Positions 17,551 to 25,596 of a DNA stretch of 41,530 nucleotides are shown here, one piece after another. How positions within the stretch are numbered: the first letter of the stretch is position 1; every line of letters starts with the position of its first letter. Source of the DNA: Nitrospiraceae bacterium. GTDB lineage: Bacteria; Nitrospirota; Thermodesulfovibrionia; Thermodesulfovibrionales; UBA1546. The notes below the pieces were generated by a model that was given only the letters and a program-made list of their open reading frames with translations, ran no database searches and was not told the DNA's origin. The DNA is taken from assembly GCA_003599795.1 (NCBI GenBank), contig QZJQ01000025.1:1-41530 (forward strand). Reading direction: 5' to 3'. The position numbers and the translations under genes are program-made.

Positions 17551-18753
17551 ATGATTCTTGTTGAAACTTATAAAGGAAAATCAATTATAGAGCACAGGGT
17601 TGAGATTGTTGAGAGAAAAGGCATCGGGCATCCTGATTATATGTGCGATTCCATGATGGATGCAATTTCTGTGGCCCTGTCCAAGGAATACGTCAAAGAG
17701 TTCGGCGCCATTCTTCATCACAACATAGACAAAGGCTTGCTTGCCGCAGGAATGGCTAAAAAGCATTTCGGCGGAGGAAAAGTCCTGAAGCCTATGGAAT
17801 TGATTATCGGGGACAGAGCAACTTTCAGCATAGGCAGAAAAAAAATCCCTGTTGCAGACATCGCGGTTGACGCCGCAAAGAAATGGATTAAAGATAACAT
17901 GAGATTTGTTGACCCTGAGAGGCATTTAAAATACCGCGTTGTGCTTGCGCCCGGTTCGGAAGAGCTTACTGACATTTTTTCAAGAAAAGGAAAAGTACGC
18001 TCTGCAAATGACACATCTGCCGCTGTGGGATACTATCCTTTAAGCCCTGCAGAAAAAACTGTCCTTGAGCTTGAACGGTTTCTTAATTCAAAAAAATTCA
18101 AACAAAAATATCCTGAGACAGGCGAGGATATAAAGGTAATGGGGCTGAGAATGGGGAATGTTCTGGATTTAACTGTTGCCATGCCTTTACTGGCAGGTTA
18201 CATAAAATCAGAGAAAGACTATTTTGAGAGAAAACAAGTCATACACGATGTGATGGAAAGTTTTCTTGAACGGTTTGAGGGATTCAAAAAAAGAAATGTG
18301 CATTTTAATACCCTTGATGAAGAGGGCAGGGAACTCGGCGGCGTTTATCTTAGTCTTACCGGAACATCGGCGGAGGACGCTGATTCTGGTCAGGTTGGAA
18401 GGGGCAATAGGGTGAACGGATTAATTTCTCTGAACAGGCCGTTAGGCACAGAGGCAGCAGCAGGAAAGAATCCTGTAAGCCATGTCGGAAAGATTTACAA
18501 TGTTCTTGCGTATAAGATTGCAAAGGAAATTTACGAACAGATAGACGGGATAAAAGAGGTCTATGTCCTTCTCCTCAGCAGGATAGGCACCCCCATAGAC
18601 GAACCACAGGTTGCTACTGCGCAAGTCCTGCTTAAGAGTGGAAGAAGGATTGGCGAAATAGCAAAGACGGCAGAGGAGATATTTGAGAGAGAATTTTCAG
18701 GGATAAATAAATTCTGTATGGATTTAAGCAGAGGAAAGTATCCTGTCTGTTAA
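17551..18753 (+). CDS. mat: Archaeal-type methionine adenosyltransferase
   Basis: This enzyme makes S-adenosylmethionine from methionine and ATP. The 400-residue protein belongs to the archaeal family (PF01941), not to bacterial MetK. It shows VERKGIGHPDYMCDSMMDAIS at the N-terminus and the signature GTSAEDADSGQVGRGNRVNGLISLNRPLGTEAAAGKNPVSHVGKIYN. Bacterial MetK motifs (GAGDQG, GGGAFSGKD) are absent. Archaeal-type MAT occurs in some deep-branching bacteria. The ATG directly abuts repeat C with no ribosome site. Whether a MetK also exists elsewhere cannot be seen. Confidence 0.93.
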   Translation: MILVETYKGKSIIEHRVEIVERKGIGHPDYMCDSMMDAISVALSKEYVKEFGAILHHNIDKGLLAAGMAKKHFGGGKVLKPMELIIGDRATFSIGRKKIPVADIAVDAAKKWIKDNMRFVDPERHLKYRVVLAPGSEELTDIFSRKGKVRSANDTSAAVGYYPLSPAEKTVLELERFLNSKKFKQKYPETGEDIKVMGLRMGNVLDLTVAMPLLAGYIKSEKDYFERKQVIHDVMESFLERFEGFKKRNVHFNTLDEEGRELGGVYLSLTGTSAEDADSGQVGRGNRVNGLISLNRPLGTEAAAGKNPVSHVGKIYNVLAYKIAKEIYEQIDGIKEVYVLLLSRIGTPIDEPQVATAQVLLKSGRRIGEIAKTAEEIFEREFSGINKFCMDLSRGKYPVC

Positions 18754-18755
18754 TG

Positions 18756-20027
18756 TCACCTGTCCTCATGTTTTTCATACTTGGGAATAAAAAAAATGGT
18801 CAACATGCCGGGTATTGCTAAGATGCAGACGATGACAAAGAACATTCTGTATCCGACTGCCTGCTGAAGGTATCCGCTGATGAATCCGGGCAGCATCATG
18901 CCGAGAGCCATGATGCCTGTGGAAATTGCGAAGTGGGATGTTTTGTATCTGCCCTGCGCAGCATACATAAGATAGACCATGAATGCCGTGAACCCCAGCC
19001 CATAGCCGAATTGTTCCAAGGCAACGAGGACATAGGTGAGCGAAATCTCAGGCTGGGCATACGCCATATACACATAGAAAATATCAGGGAAGTGAAGGGT
19101 AATTGCCATAGGCCAGAGGCACTTCTTAAGCCCAAACCTGGATATGACCCATCCACCGAGGATTCCTCCCAAAACAAGACATATCATGCCAACTGTGCCG
19201 TATGCAAGCCCGACTTGTGACGTGGAAAGTCCCAGACCGCCCGCGCTTTTTGGGTCCAGTAAAAAAGGCGGGGCCAGCTTTAGAAGCATTGCTTCAGCGA
19301 AACGGTAAAGCAGAATAAAGGCAATGATTGCGCCTATTTTTTCCTGTTTAAAATAAGAACGAAATATTTCAAGAAAAGGAGCTTCATTCGCAGCGTCCCG
19401 TGGTGAAAATTTACTGTCTGTTGTTGGAAAGGGAAGCACGAACGTGTGATACAGCGGGACAAGAACGAATACAAAGCCTGCTGTACTGATAACAACTGTC
19501 CAGCTCAATGGAATGCTGCCTGTGACAACCTCTATCTTGCCTGCCATGTAGACAAGCAGTCCGGAGCCGAAGATCATGGCAAGCCTGTAGAATGTGGCGC
19601 GGATGCCTACGAACAGAGCTTGCTCATCCTTGTTTAGCGCCAGCATGTAAAACCCGTCTGTGGCAATGTCATGCGTTGCAGATACAAATGCGCCAACTGC
19701 AAAAGCTGAGAGAGAAAGAAAGAAATAGCCCTCTGTGTTCAGCGCATACGCTGTAACGAACAGGCAGACAGCCATAGCAAATTGCGTTGAAAGAATCCAC
19801 TTTCTCTTTGTTGAATAGATGTCCACAATGGGCCCCCAGAACATCTTGATGACCCACGGCAAATAGAGCCAGCTCGTCCAAAATGCAATGCTCGCATTAT
19901 CAATGCCCATCTTTTTATACAGAATGACCGAGACAGTGTTGATGATGATATAAGGCAGTCCTTCGGCAAAATAGAGCGTGGGAACGAATGCCCAAGGGTT
20001 ACGGGAAGTGACCGGTTGATGTCTCAT
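18756..20027 (-). CDS. MFS transporter, AmpG-like
   Basis: This 423-residue inner-membrane permease has about twelve helices. The N-terminal 'FVPTLYFAEGLPYIIINTVSVILYKKMGI' and 'WTSWLYLPWVIKMFWGPIVD' and the first-loop motif DATD-like 'ATHDIATDGFYMLAL' match the AmpG/AT-1 branch of the major facilitator superfamily, which moves muropeptides or acetyl-CoA. The substrate here is not assignable. It is convergent with the MAT gene (2-nt gap) and divergent from yceD, and has no obvious ribosome site. Confidence 0.83.
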   Translation of the reverse strand: MRHQPVTSRNPWAFVPTLYFAEGLPYIIINTVSVILYKKMGIDNASIAFWTSWLYLPWVIKMFWGPIVDIYSTKRKWILSTQFAMAVCLFVTAYALNTEGYFFLSLSAFAVGAFVSATHDIATDGFYMLALNKDEQALFVGIRATFYRLAMIFGSGLLVYMAGKIEVVTGSIPLSWTVVISTAGFVFVLVPLYHTFVLPFPTTDSKFSPRDAANEAPFLEIFRSYFKQEKIGAIIAFILLYRFAEAMLLKLAPPFLLDPKSAGGLGLSTSQVGLAYGTVGMICLVLGGILGGWVISRFGLKKCLWPMAITLHFPDIFYVYMAYAQPEISLTYVLVALEQFGYGLGFTAFMVYLMYAAQGRYKTSHFAISTGIMALGMMLPGFISGYLQQAVGYRMFFVIVCILAIPGMLTIFFIPKYEKHEDR

Positions 20028-20089
20028 ATTGGAAAGACTACCAAATCAGCAGACAAACATTCCAGAAAAAAATATGACATCCGATTTCC

Positions 20090-20119
20090 TTGACATGTTT
20101 TCAGAGTATTCTTTATAAT
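20090..20119 (+). promoter_or_regulatory. Sigma-70-type promoter for yceD-rpmF-plsX-fabH
   Basis: TTGACA and TATAAT, both perfect hexamers, are separated by 18 bp. They lie about 60 nt before the yceD start codon in the divergent gap with the MFS gene. This is the clearest housekeeping promoter in the window. Confidence 0.85.
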
Positions 20120-20144
20120 TAAATACTTTTCTTTAATGGTCTTT

Positions 20145-20161
20145 TCCCGAGCAGTTCGGGA
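20145..20161 (+). other. 5'-leader hairpin before yceD
   Basis: TCCCGA-GCAGT-TCGGGA forms a 6-bp hairpin in the leader RNA, between the promoter and the yceD start codon, with no T run after it. It could be an mRNA-stabilising or regulatory structure of the ribosomal-protein/lipid operon. No known motif is recognised. Confidence 0.45.
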
Positions 20162-20179
20162 TGAGACAGGTCGGATAAA

Positions 20180-20695
20180 ATGAAGATATTGATTTCAGAG
20201 ATACCTGACGAGGGCCTGGAACTTACAATTGATGAGACGCTTGAGTCAGATGTTATAAAACTGGTTTCTCCTGTAAAAGGGCAGTTGAGCATAAGGAAGA
20301 TAATGCCCGAGGTTGTAATACAGGGTGAGATAACGGCAAGCGCGGAGCTTGAATGCAGCAGATGCCTGAAAAACTATACATCTGAAATAAGCGCTCCCTT
20401 TACCGTAACGTACCATCCGGTTGAAGAACTGGCGGCAGAGGGCAAACGCGAAATAAGGGAAGATGAACTGGAGACAGGATTTTATTCAGGGGATGAGCTT
20501 GATCTCAGGGAACTCCTGAAAGAGCAGATACTTTTAAATGTTTCCATGAAACCGCTTTGCAGTGAAACCTGCAAGGGAATATGCCCGAAATGCGGGACAG
20601 ACTTAAATATGAATAAATGCAGCTGCAATTTAGATAAAACAGACTCAAGACTTGAGGGACTGAAAGAATTAAAAGAATTGTTAAGAAGGGAGTAA
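20180..20695 (+). CDS. yceD: YceD family protein (DUF177)
   Basis: A 171-residue DUF177 protein, a family almost always encoded just before rpmF and implicated in 23S rRNA or ribosome large-subunit biogenesis. It has the family's 'ELECSRCLKNYTSEISAPFTVTYHP' block, the 'LDLRELLKEQILLNVSMKPLC' helix, and a cysteine-rich C-terminal segment (CSETCKGICPKCGTDLN..CSC) that probably binds zinc. rpmF follows after only 4 nt. It is the first gene of the operon and is read from the strong promoter at 20090. Confidence 0.92.
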   Translation: MKILISEIPDEGLELTIDETLESDVIKLVSPVKGQLSIRKIMPEVVIQGEITASAELECSRCLKNYTSEISAPFTVTYHPVEELAAEGKREIREDELETGFYSGDELDLRELLKEQILLNVSMKPLCSETCKGICPKCGTDLNMNKCSCNLDKTDSRLEGLKELKELLRRE

Positions 20696-20699
20696 AAAA

Positions 20700-20888
20700 A
20701 TGGCTAATCCGACGCATAGACATACAAGGACCAGAAGAGACAAGCGCAGGGCAAACTGGAAGGGACAGTCGCCCAATCTAAGCTCGTGCCCTGAATGCAA
20801 GGAATTAAAGCTGTCGCACAGGGCATGCCCAAGCTGCGGCTCGTACAACGGCAACAAGGTTCTTGAAACAGTTGAAAAGGAAGCATGA
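20700..20888 (+). CDS. rpmF: 50S ribosomal protein L32
   Basis: A 62-residue L32 with the basic N-terminus MANPTHRHTRTRRDKRRANW and the four-cysteine zinc ribbon (CPEC, CPSC) in full, so this is the Zn-binding (C+) form. Its stop codon overlaps the plsX ATG (ATGA), the standard coupling of ribosome and phospholipid synthesis in this cluster. Confidence 0.97.
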   Translation: MANPTHRHTRTRRDKRRANWKGQSPNLSSCPECKELKLSHRACPSCGSYNGNKVLETVEKEA

Positions 20889-21907
20889 GGATTGCCCTTG
20901 ATGCCATGGGGGGCGATTATGCCCCTGCTGTCACGGTAGAGGGCGCGGTTGAGAGTGTAAGCGAATACGACGACCTTGAGATTCTGCTTTTCGGGGATGA
21001 GGTACAGCTCAAAAAAGAACTGAAGGACAGGCGCTGCACATCCAGCCGCATTCAAATCAGGCACACATCTCAGGTCATTGGAATGCATGAGTCTCCTGTT
21101 ATTGCCCTCAGGAAAAAGAAGGATTCTTCTATCAGGTGCGCTGTTGATGCCGTGAAAAATAAAGAAGCTGACGCAGTGGTGAGCGCCGGCAATTCAGGCG
21201 TTGCAATGGCTTCAGCGCTCTTTGTTCTCGGGAAATCAAAAGGCGTTGACAGGCCTGCAATTGCAGCTACAATACCTACACTCAAAGGATTGTTTGTTCT
21301 GATAGATGCCGGCGCAAATGTGGACTGCAAGGCAGAGAATCTGCTTCAGTTCGGATTGATGGGCAGTTCATACTGCAAGGCGATTTTCGGCAAGCGCGAG
21401 CCAAAGGTGGCGCTTCTGAGCATAGGAGAGGAAGATGTGAAGGGCAATGAACTTACCAAAGAGGCCTTCAGGCTTCTTAAAGACACAAATCTGAATTTTA
21501 CAGGAAATATAGAGGGGAAAGATGTTTTTTCCGGCGATGCCGATGTGGTGGTCTGTGATGGGTTTATAGGCAATGTGTTTTTGAAAACCAGCGAAGGGCT
21601 TGCTGATATGATAATAAAAATGCTCAAAAGGGAGATAGCTGGAATGGCAACAGGAAGGGTCGGATATCTTTTTATGAAACCTGCTCTGAAAAACTTCAGA
21701 AAGAAAACAGACTATGCTGAATACGGAGGCGCGCCTCTGCTTGGAATAAACGGCACATGCATAATAAGCCACGGAAGATCTTCATCGCGCGCAGTGAGAA
21801 ATGCAATCAGGGTTGCATCAGAGTTTTCCAGAAAGAAAGTTCATGAGATTATCTCAGAGGAGATATTGAATCTTCGCGCAAAGGAGAAGGCTGTTGTTAA
21901 GGGCTAA
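20885..21907 (+). CDS. plsX: Phosphate acyltransferase PlsX
   Basis: PlsX converts acyl-ACP to acyl-phosphate for phospholipid synthesis at the membrane surface. The 340-residue protein begins MRIALDAMGGDYAPAVTVEGA and contains VSAGNSGVAMASALF, LIDAGANVDCKAENLLQF and VVCDGFIGNVFLKTSEG, all family hallmarks. It starts within the rpmF stop codon and overlaps fabH by 14 nt. Confidence 0.96.
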   Translation: MRIALDAMGGDYAPAVTVEGAVESVSEYDDLEILLFGDEVQLKKELKDRRCTSSRIQIRHTSQVIGMHESPVIALRKKKDSSIRCAVDAVKNKEADAVVSAGNSGVAMASALFVLGKSKGVDRPAIAATIPTLKGLFVLIDAGANVDCKAENLLQFGLMGSSYCKAIFGKREPKVALLSIGEEDVKGNELTKEAFRLLKDTNLNFTGNIEGKDVFSGDADVVVCDGFIGNVFLKTSEGLADMIIKMLKREIAGMATGRVGYLFMKPALKNFRKKTDYAEYGGAPLLGINGTCIISHGRSSSRAVRNAIRVASEFSRKKVHEIISEEILNLRAKEKAVVKG

Positions 21908-22874
21908 GATTATTGCAACAGGCTCTTATGTGCCGGAGCGTGTGCTAACCAATTTTGACCTTGAAAAGATGGTTGATACGTCTGATGAATGGATAAGAGA
22001 TAGGTCAGGCATCAGGGAGCGGAGAATTGCAAGTGAAAAAGAGGCGGCGTCGGACCTTGCGTATGAGGCGGCAAAGTCGGCCCTGAAAAAAGCGGATATA
22101 AAAGCAAAAGATATTGAATTAATAATTGTTGCTACGGTCACAGGAGACATGCCTATACCTGCAACAGCATGCCATCTTCAGCATAAGCTCGGCATAAAAA
22201 AAGCTGCTGCCTTTGATGTAAATGCCGCATGTTCGGGTTTTCTTTACGGGCTTTCTATGGCAAATAGTTTTATCAAGAGCGGAGCTTATAAAAGAATACT
22301 GCTTGTCGGCACGGAAGTACTCTCCAGATTTACCGATTGGGAAGACAGGACCACTTGCGTGCTTTTTGGCGACGGCGCCGGAGCTGCAATACTGGAAGCA
22401 ACTGATGAAGACAGGGGAATAGTCTCTGCACATTTGAGGTCTGACGGAGCGCTGTGGGAACTCCTGCACATGCCGGGCGGAGGTTCGGTTAATCCTCCTT
22501 CTAAAGAGTCACTGAAAAAGAAGATGCACTTTCTTAAGATGAAGGGCAACGAGACCTTTAAGGTTGCTGTACGGACACTGGAAAATCTGGTGTCAAGAAC
22601 CCTTGAAGAAAATAAGCTCAAGCCTTCACAGCTTTCCCTTTTAATACCGCATCAGGCAAATCTTAGAATAATACAGGCAACTGCCGAGAGGCTTAACCTT
22701 CCTGCGGAAAAGGTTTTTGTGAATATTGATAAATACGGGAATACATCTGCAGCATCCATACCAATTGCGCTTGATGAGGCTGTAAGGCAGGGCAGGGTAA
22801 GGGACGGAGATTATGTTCTTCTTGAGGCGTTCGGAGGCGGGCTTACATGGGCGTCGGTATTGATAAAATGGTGA
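21894..22874 (+). CDS. fabH: 3-oxoacyl-ACP synthase III
   Basis: FabH starts fatty-acid synthesis by condensing acetyl-CoA with malonyl-ACP. The 326-residue protein shows the Cys-His-Asn triad: Cys in NAACSGFLYGL, His in PHQANLRII, Asn in YGNTSAASIP. The only workable start is TTG at 21894 (MLRAKIIATGSYVPERVLTN), placed 7 nt after AAGGAG inside the end of plsX. The C-terminus GGGLTWASVLIKW is complete. Confidence 0.96.
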   Translation: MLRAKIIATGSYVPERVLTNFDLEKMVDTSDEWIRDRSGIRERRIASEKEAASDLAYEAAKSALKKADIKAKDIELIIVATVTGDMPIPATACHLQHKLGIKKAAAFDVNAACSGFLYGLSMANSFIKSGAYKRILLVGTEVLSRFTDWEDRTTCVLFGDGAGAAILEATDEDRGIVSAHLRSDGALWELLHMPGGGSVNPPSKESLKKKMHFLKMKGNETFKVAVRTLENLVSRTLEENKLKPSQLSLLIPHQANLRIIQATAERLNLPAEKVFVNIDKYGNTSAASIPIALDEAVRQGRVRDGDYVLLEAFGGGLTWASVLIKW

Positions 22875-22880
22875 TGTCTC

Positions 22881-22982
22881 TAAATCAAAATGCAAAATGA
22901 AAAATTCAAAATTACAATTCAAAAGCAAAAATGTTAAGAATGCTTAATTTTGCATTTTTAACTTCTAACTTTTAACTTTCTT
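22881..22982. repeat. Intergenic snap-back repeat, copy D (longer variant)
   Basis: The left part has ATGCAAAATGAAAAATTCAAAATTACAATTC units. The right part has TTAATTTTGCATTTTTAACTTCTAACTTTTAACTTTC. TGCAAAAT at the left pairs with ATTTTGCA at the right, and the last 25 nt are the AACTTTTAACTTTC unit of copies A-C. It ends 4 nt before the gpsA ATG. Confidence 0.7.
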
Positions 22983-22986
22983 GTAT

Positions 22987-23976
22987 ATGAGCTATATTGC
23001 AGTCATAGGCGCAGGAAGCTGGGGGACCACCCTTGCGTGTATCTTATCCGAGAAGGGTTATGACATTTCTCTATGGGTATATGAGGAATCTCTTGCTGAA
23101 GAGATAAGGAACACAAGAATAAACAGTACCTACCTGCCTGATATTACTATTCCGGACAACATAAGAATCACGCATAAATTGAATGAAGCCGTAAAACAAG
23201 CCAGATATGTTGTGAGCGTTATACCGACACAATATACAAGAGCAGTATTCGAAAAGGCGGATTTTTATATTCCTGATGAAGCTGTGATCATAAGCGCATC
23301 AAAGGGAATAGAGCGCGGAACTCTTCTGACAGTTTCTTCTATATTCAAAGAAATTACAGGGCATAAAATCGCCGTGCTTTCAGGCCCAAGCTTTGCAAAA
23401 GAGGCGATAATGAAAAAGCCGACAGTAGTAACTCTTGCAACAGAAGACACGGGCACAGGCTTGCTGCTTCAGGAAATTTTAAATACAAATCATTTCAGGG
23501 TTTATACGAACAATGACTTAATCGGCGTTGAACTTGGCGGGGCGCTGAAGAATGTTATGGCTATCGCATCAGGAATATCTGACGGCCTTGGATTAGGCAA
23601 TAATGCGCGCGCAGCGATGATAACAAGAGGGCTTGCGGAAATGAGAAGGCTGGGCCTTGCAATGGGCGCAAGAGAGGAGACTTTTTCAGGATTAAGCGGG
23701 CTTGGCGATCTTGTACTGACATGCACGAGCGTAGCCTCAAGGAATTACACAACAGGCATTAAGCTTGCCCAAGGTGTACGACTTGATGATATCCTCTCAC
23801 AGACAAAGGCGGTTGCCGAAGGGGTGGATACAACTGAATCAGCCTATCACCTTTCAAAAAAATATAATGTTGAAATGCCTATTGTTGAGCAGATATACAA
23901 AGTCCTCTACGAGGACAAAAATCCCGCAGAGGCTGTCAATGACCTCATGAACCGCGCATTAAAGTCTGAGTTTTAA
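22987..23976 (+). CDS. gpsA: Glycerol-3-phosphate dehydrogenase [NAD(P)+]
   Basis: GpsA makes sn-glycerol-3-phosphate for phospholipids, fitting its position after plsX-fabH. The N-terminal Rossmann motif is VIGAGSWGTTLA. Other hallmarks are VSVIPTQ, ASKGIERGTLL, LSGPSFAKE, the catalytic-lysine region GVELGGALKNVMAIASGISDGLGLGNNARAAMITRGLAEM and SGLGDLVLTC. I prefer ATG at 22987 (MSYIAVIGAG, 329 aa) to the TTG two codons earlier. No Shine-Dalgarno is visible; repeat D lies immediately upstream. Confidence 0.95.
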   Translation: MSYIAVIGAGSWGTTLACILSEKGYDISLWVYEESLAEEIRNTRINSTYLPDITIPDNIRITHKLNEAVKQARYVVSVIPTQYTRAVFEKADFYIPDEAVIISASKGIERGTLLTVSSIFKEITGHKIAVLSGPSFAKEAIMKKPTVVTLATEDTGTGLLLQEILNTNHFRVYTNNDLIGVELGGALKNVMAIASGISDGLGLGNNARAAMITRGLAEMRRLGLAMGAREETFSGLSGLGDLVLTCTSVASRNYTTGIKLAQGVRLDDILSQTKAVAEGVDTTESAYHLSKKYNVEMPIVEQIYKVLYEDKNPAEAVNDLMNRALKSEF

Positions 23977-23984
23977 TTTTAGGG

Positions 23985-24719
23985 ATGAATAACGATAAGA
24001 TAAAGAAGATTCTCTCATCTGTAAAAAACGGCAGTATCTCCGTTGAAGGCGCGGTAAAAAAACTTAAACATTTTCCATACGAAGACATATCATTTGCAAA
24101 GGTTGACCATCACAGGCATCTGAGGCAGGGAGTGCCGGAGGTTATCTTTGCGTCAGGAAAGACAAAAGGACAGGTCATTAACATTGCAAAGGCCATGTAT
24201 AAAAAAAGCAAAAGATTCCTAATCACCAAAGCCGCTAAAGATGTTCATAAGGCCCTTAAAATAAGGGGCGCTGTTTTTCACCCTGCATCAGGAATTATTT
24301 CAGTAGGCGGAGAAAAGAAAAAAACAGGAAATGTTCTTGTTCTTACAGCAGGCACATCAGACATTCCGGTTGCAGAGGAGGCAGCTGTCACAGCCTCGTT
24401 TCTTGGAAGCAAAGTAAACACAGTTTATGATGTTGGCGTGGCAGGGCTACACAGGCTTATGTCTAATTCAGAATACATAAAAAATGCGAGGATAATAATC
24501 GTTGTTGCAGGGATGGAGGGCGCGCTTCCATCAGTTGTCGGCGGCTTAACAGACAAGCCTATAATTGCCGTGCCCACATCAACAGGATACGGCACGAGCC
24601 TCGGCGGTTTGACAGCGCTTTTTGCAATGCTCAATTCATGCGTGCCGGGAATTGCCGTTATGAATGTGGATAATGGTTTTGGCGCTGGGTGCCTCGCGCA
24701 CAAGATAAATACGCTTTAA
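23985..24719 (+). CDS. larB: Nickel-pincer cofactor biosynthesis protein LarB
   Basis: LarB carboxylates and hydrolyses nicotinic acid adenine dinucleotide in the first step to the nickel-pincer nucleotide cofactor used by lactate racemase-type enzymes. The 244-residue protein shows the PurE-like C-terminal domain: VLTAGTSDIPVAEEA, VYDVGVAGLHRL, IIVVAGMEGALPSVVGGLTDKPIIAVPTSTGYG and NVDNGFGAGC. It begins 9 nt after gpsA. larC and larE are not in the window. Its stop codon lies inside the left inverted repeat of the next element. Confidence 0.93.
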   Translation: MNNDKIKKILSSVKNGSISVEGAVKKLKHFPYEDISFAKVDHHRHLRQGVPEVIFASGKTKGQVINIAKAMYKKSKRFLITKAAKDVHKALKIRGAVFHPASGIISVGGEKKKTGNVLVLTAGTSDIPVAEEAAVTASFLGSKVNTVYDVGVAGLHRLMSNSEYIKNARIIIVVAGMEGALPSVVGGLTDKPIIAVPTSTGYGTSLGGLTALFAMLNSCVPGIAVMNVDNGFGAGCLAHKINTL

Positions 24720-24742
24720 ATAGGGACCGTTGACCCTATTTT
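24718..24742. repeat. Left inverted repeat of a ~410-bp bracketed element; also a hairpin after larB
   Basis: AAATAGGG-ACCGTTGA-CCCTATTT is itself an 8-bp hairpin followed by TTC, so it may terminate larB transcription. Its right part matches, in inverted orientation, the sequence at 25107-25130 (GACCCTATTT shared in full; about 16 of 24 positions overall). Confidence 0.6.
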
Positions 24743-24804
24743 CGATCGATACGAACTGCTGTGTGCAACCAAGTGATATGCTATAGGATCGGCAAGGAGG
24801 AATA

Positions 24805-25128
24805 ATGGATTATTCTGATGTCATTATGTTTTTTTATCTATGGAGTTACCGCTTGGCGATAATTGCACTAGCTTTCCTCACAGTAAAGCAGCTAAGAATA
24901 TCGCGGACACTCTCTTCGTGGATTATACTGTCAGGCCTCCTATCTATAATCGCAGCCTCTTTTGGTGAGATCATTGCGTTTCAACTTTATGTACGCAATA
25001 TTTTGGGCTATAGAACTTACGGTATATTTCAGCAATCAGCTTTGGTAATTTCAGGAGTGGGCTACATAATTTGTGTTTATGGACTTTATCGGAAAAACAG
25101 GGCAATAAATAGGGTCAGCGACCATTAA
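24805..25128 (+). CDS. Small membrane protein carried between inverted repeats
   Basis: A 107-residue protein with three predicted helices (about 11-27, 39-60, 80-96) and a basic C-terminus. No family recognised. It has an excellent AAGGAGG ribosome site 6 nt before ATG. The final codons and the stop lie inside the right inverted repeat (AATAGGGTCAGCGACCATTAA), so the repeat supplies its C-terminus. It uses CTA leucine codons, which are rare in the neighbours. It looks like a cargo gene of a small mobile cassette rather than part of the larB or proB operons. Confidence 0.6.
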   Translation: MDYSDVIMFFYLWSYRLAIIALAFLTVKQLRISRTLSSWIILSGLLSIIAASFGEIIAFQLYVRNILGYRTYGIFQQSALVISGVGYIICVYGLYRKNRAINRVSDH

Positions 25129-25130
25129 AT
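25107..25130. repeat. Right inverted repeat of the bracketed element
   Basis: AAATAGGGTCAGCGACCATTAAAT is the inverted partner of the sequence at 24718-24742. Such 'AATAGGGTC...GACC' borders resemble the short palindromes that flank REP/RAYT-type or MITE-like elements, but no transposase is present. Confidence 0.55.
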
Positions 25131-25244
25131 AAAAATAAAGAAGCCTATTTGTTCAGCCGTTGCGGTAAAACTGCGTCAACGATTTTGTTGTTATTGATAG
25201 TCCGCTCGCCAATCCTCACTTGTCTTTAGAACCAATAAAAACTG

Positions 25245-25274
25245 ATGACAGTAAGACCATCTGTGATGTATAAT
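25245..25274 (+). promoter_or_regulatory. Sigma-70-type promoter for the TumE-like module and proB
   Basis: ATGACA, 18 bp, then a perfect TATAAT, lie 20 nt before the ATG of the 100-aa coiled-coil gene, which has AAGGAGGTGAGGGT upstream. As no promoter is seen between the module and proB, proB probably depends on this promoter. Confidence 0.65.
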
Positions 25275-25293
25275 TCTGCAAGGAGGTGAGGGT

Positions 25294-25596
25294 ATGACAA
25301 GGCTGAAAGTAGAGGCTAAAGACAATAAAGGGGTGACCCATTTGATACAATCGGCTATTCAGGCTGAGATTAAGCGCATTGAAATAGGACTCAATAGCAC
25401 AAAAAAAATAATATCAGAGCTTGAAAAAAGATATGGCGTATCCTCTGAAAAGTTCGTAAAGGATTTTGCTGCCGAGGATTTGAAAGGCAAAGACGAAGAA
25501 TATGCTAAATGGACAGGCGAGCTTAAGCTTAAGAAAAGGATGGAAGCTGACCTCAAGAAGCTTAAGGAAGTAGAAATAGAGAATGTTGCTGCCTGA
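25294..25596 (+). CDS. Small coiled-coil protein, putative antitoxin of a TumE-type pair
   Basis: A 100-residue charged helical protein. A long coiled coil is likely over residues 15-55 and 68-95 (QSAIQAEIKRIEIGLNSTKKIISELEKRYGVSSEKF). No DNA-binding domain is obvious. It has a very strong ribosome site and overlaps the next gene by 14 nt, the arrangement of antitoxin-toxin pairs. The antitoxin role is inferred from order, size and the TumE-like partner; I do not recognise it by sequence. Confidence 0.55.
   Translation: MTRLKVEAKDNKGVTHLIQSAIQAEIKRIEIGLNSTKKIISELEKRYGVSSEKFVKDFAAEDLKGKDEEYAKWTGELKLKKRMEADLKKLKEVEIENVAA

Noticed and set aside
17581-17925. 114-aa antisense ORF in the MAT gene
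   Set aside because: It lies wholly opposite the conserved archaeal MAT reading frame, with no ribosome site or motif.
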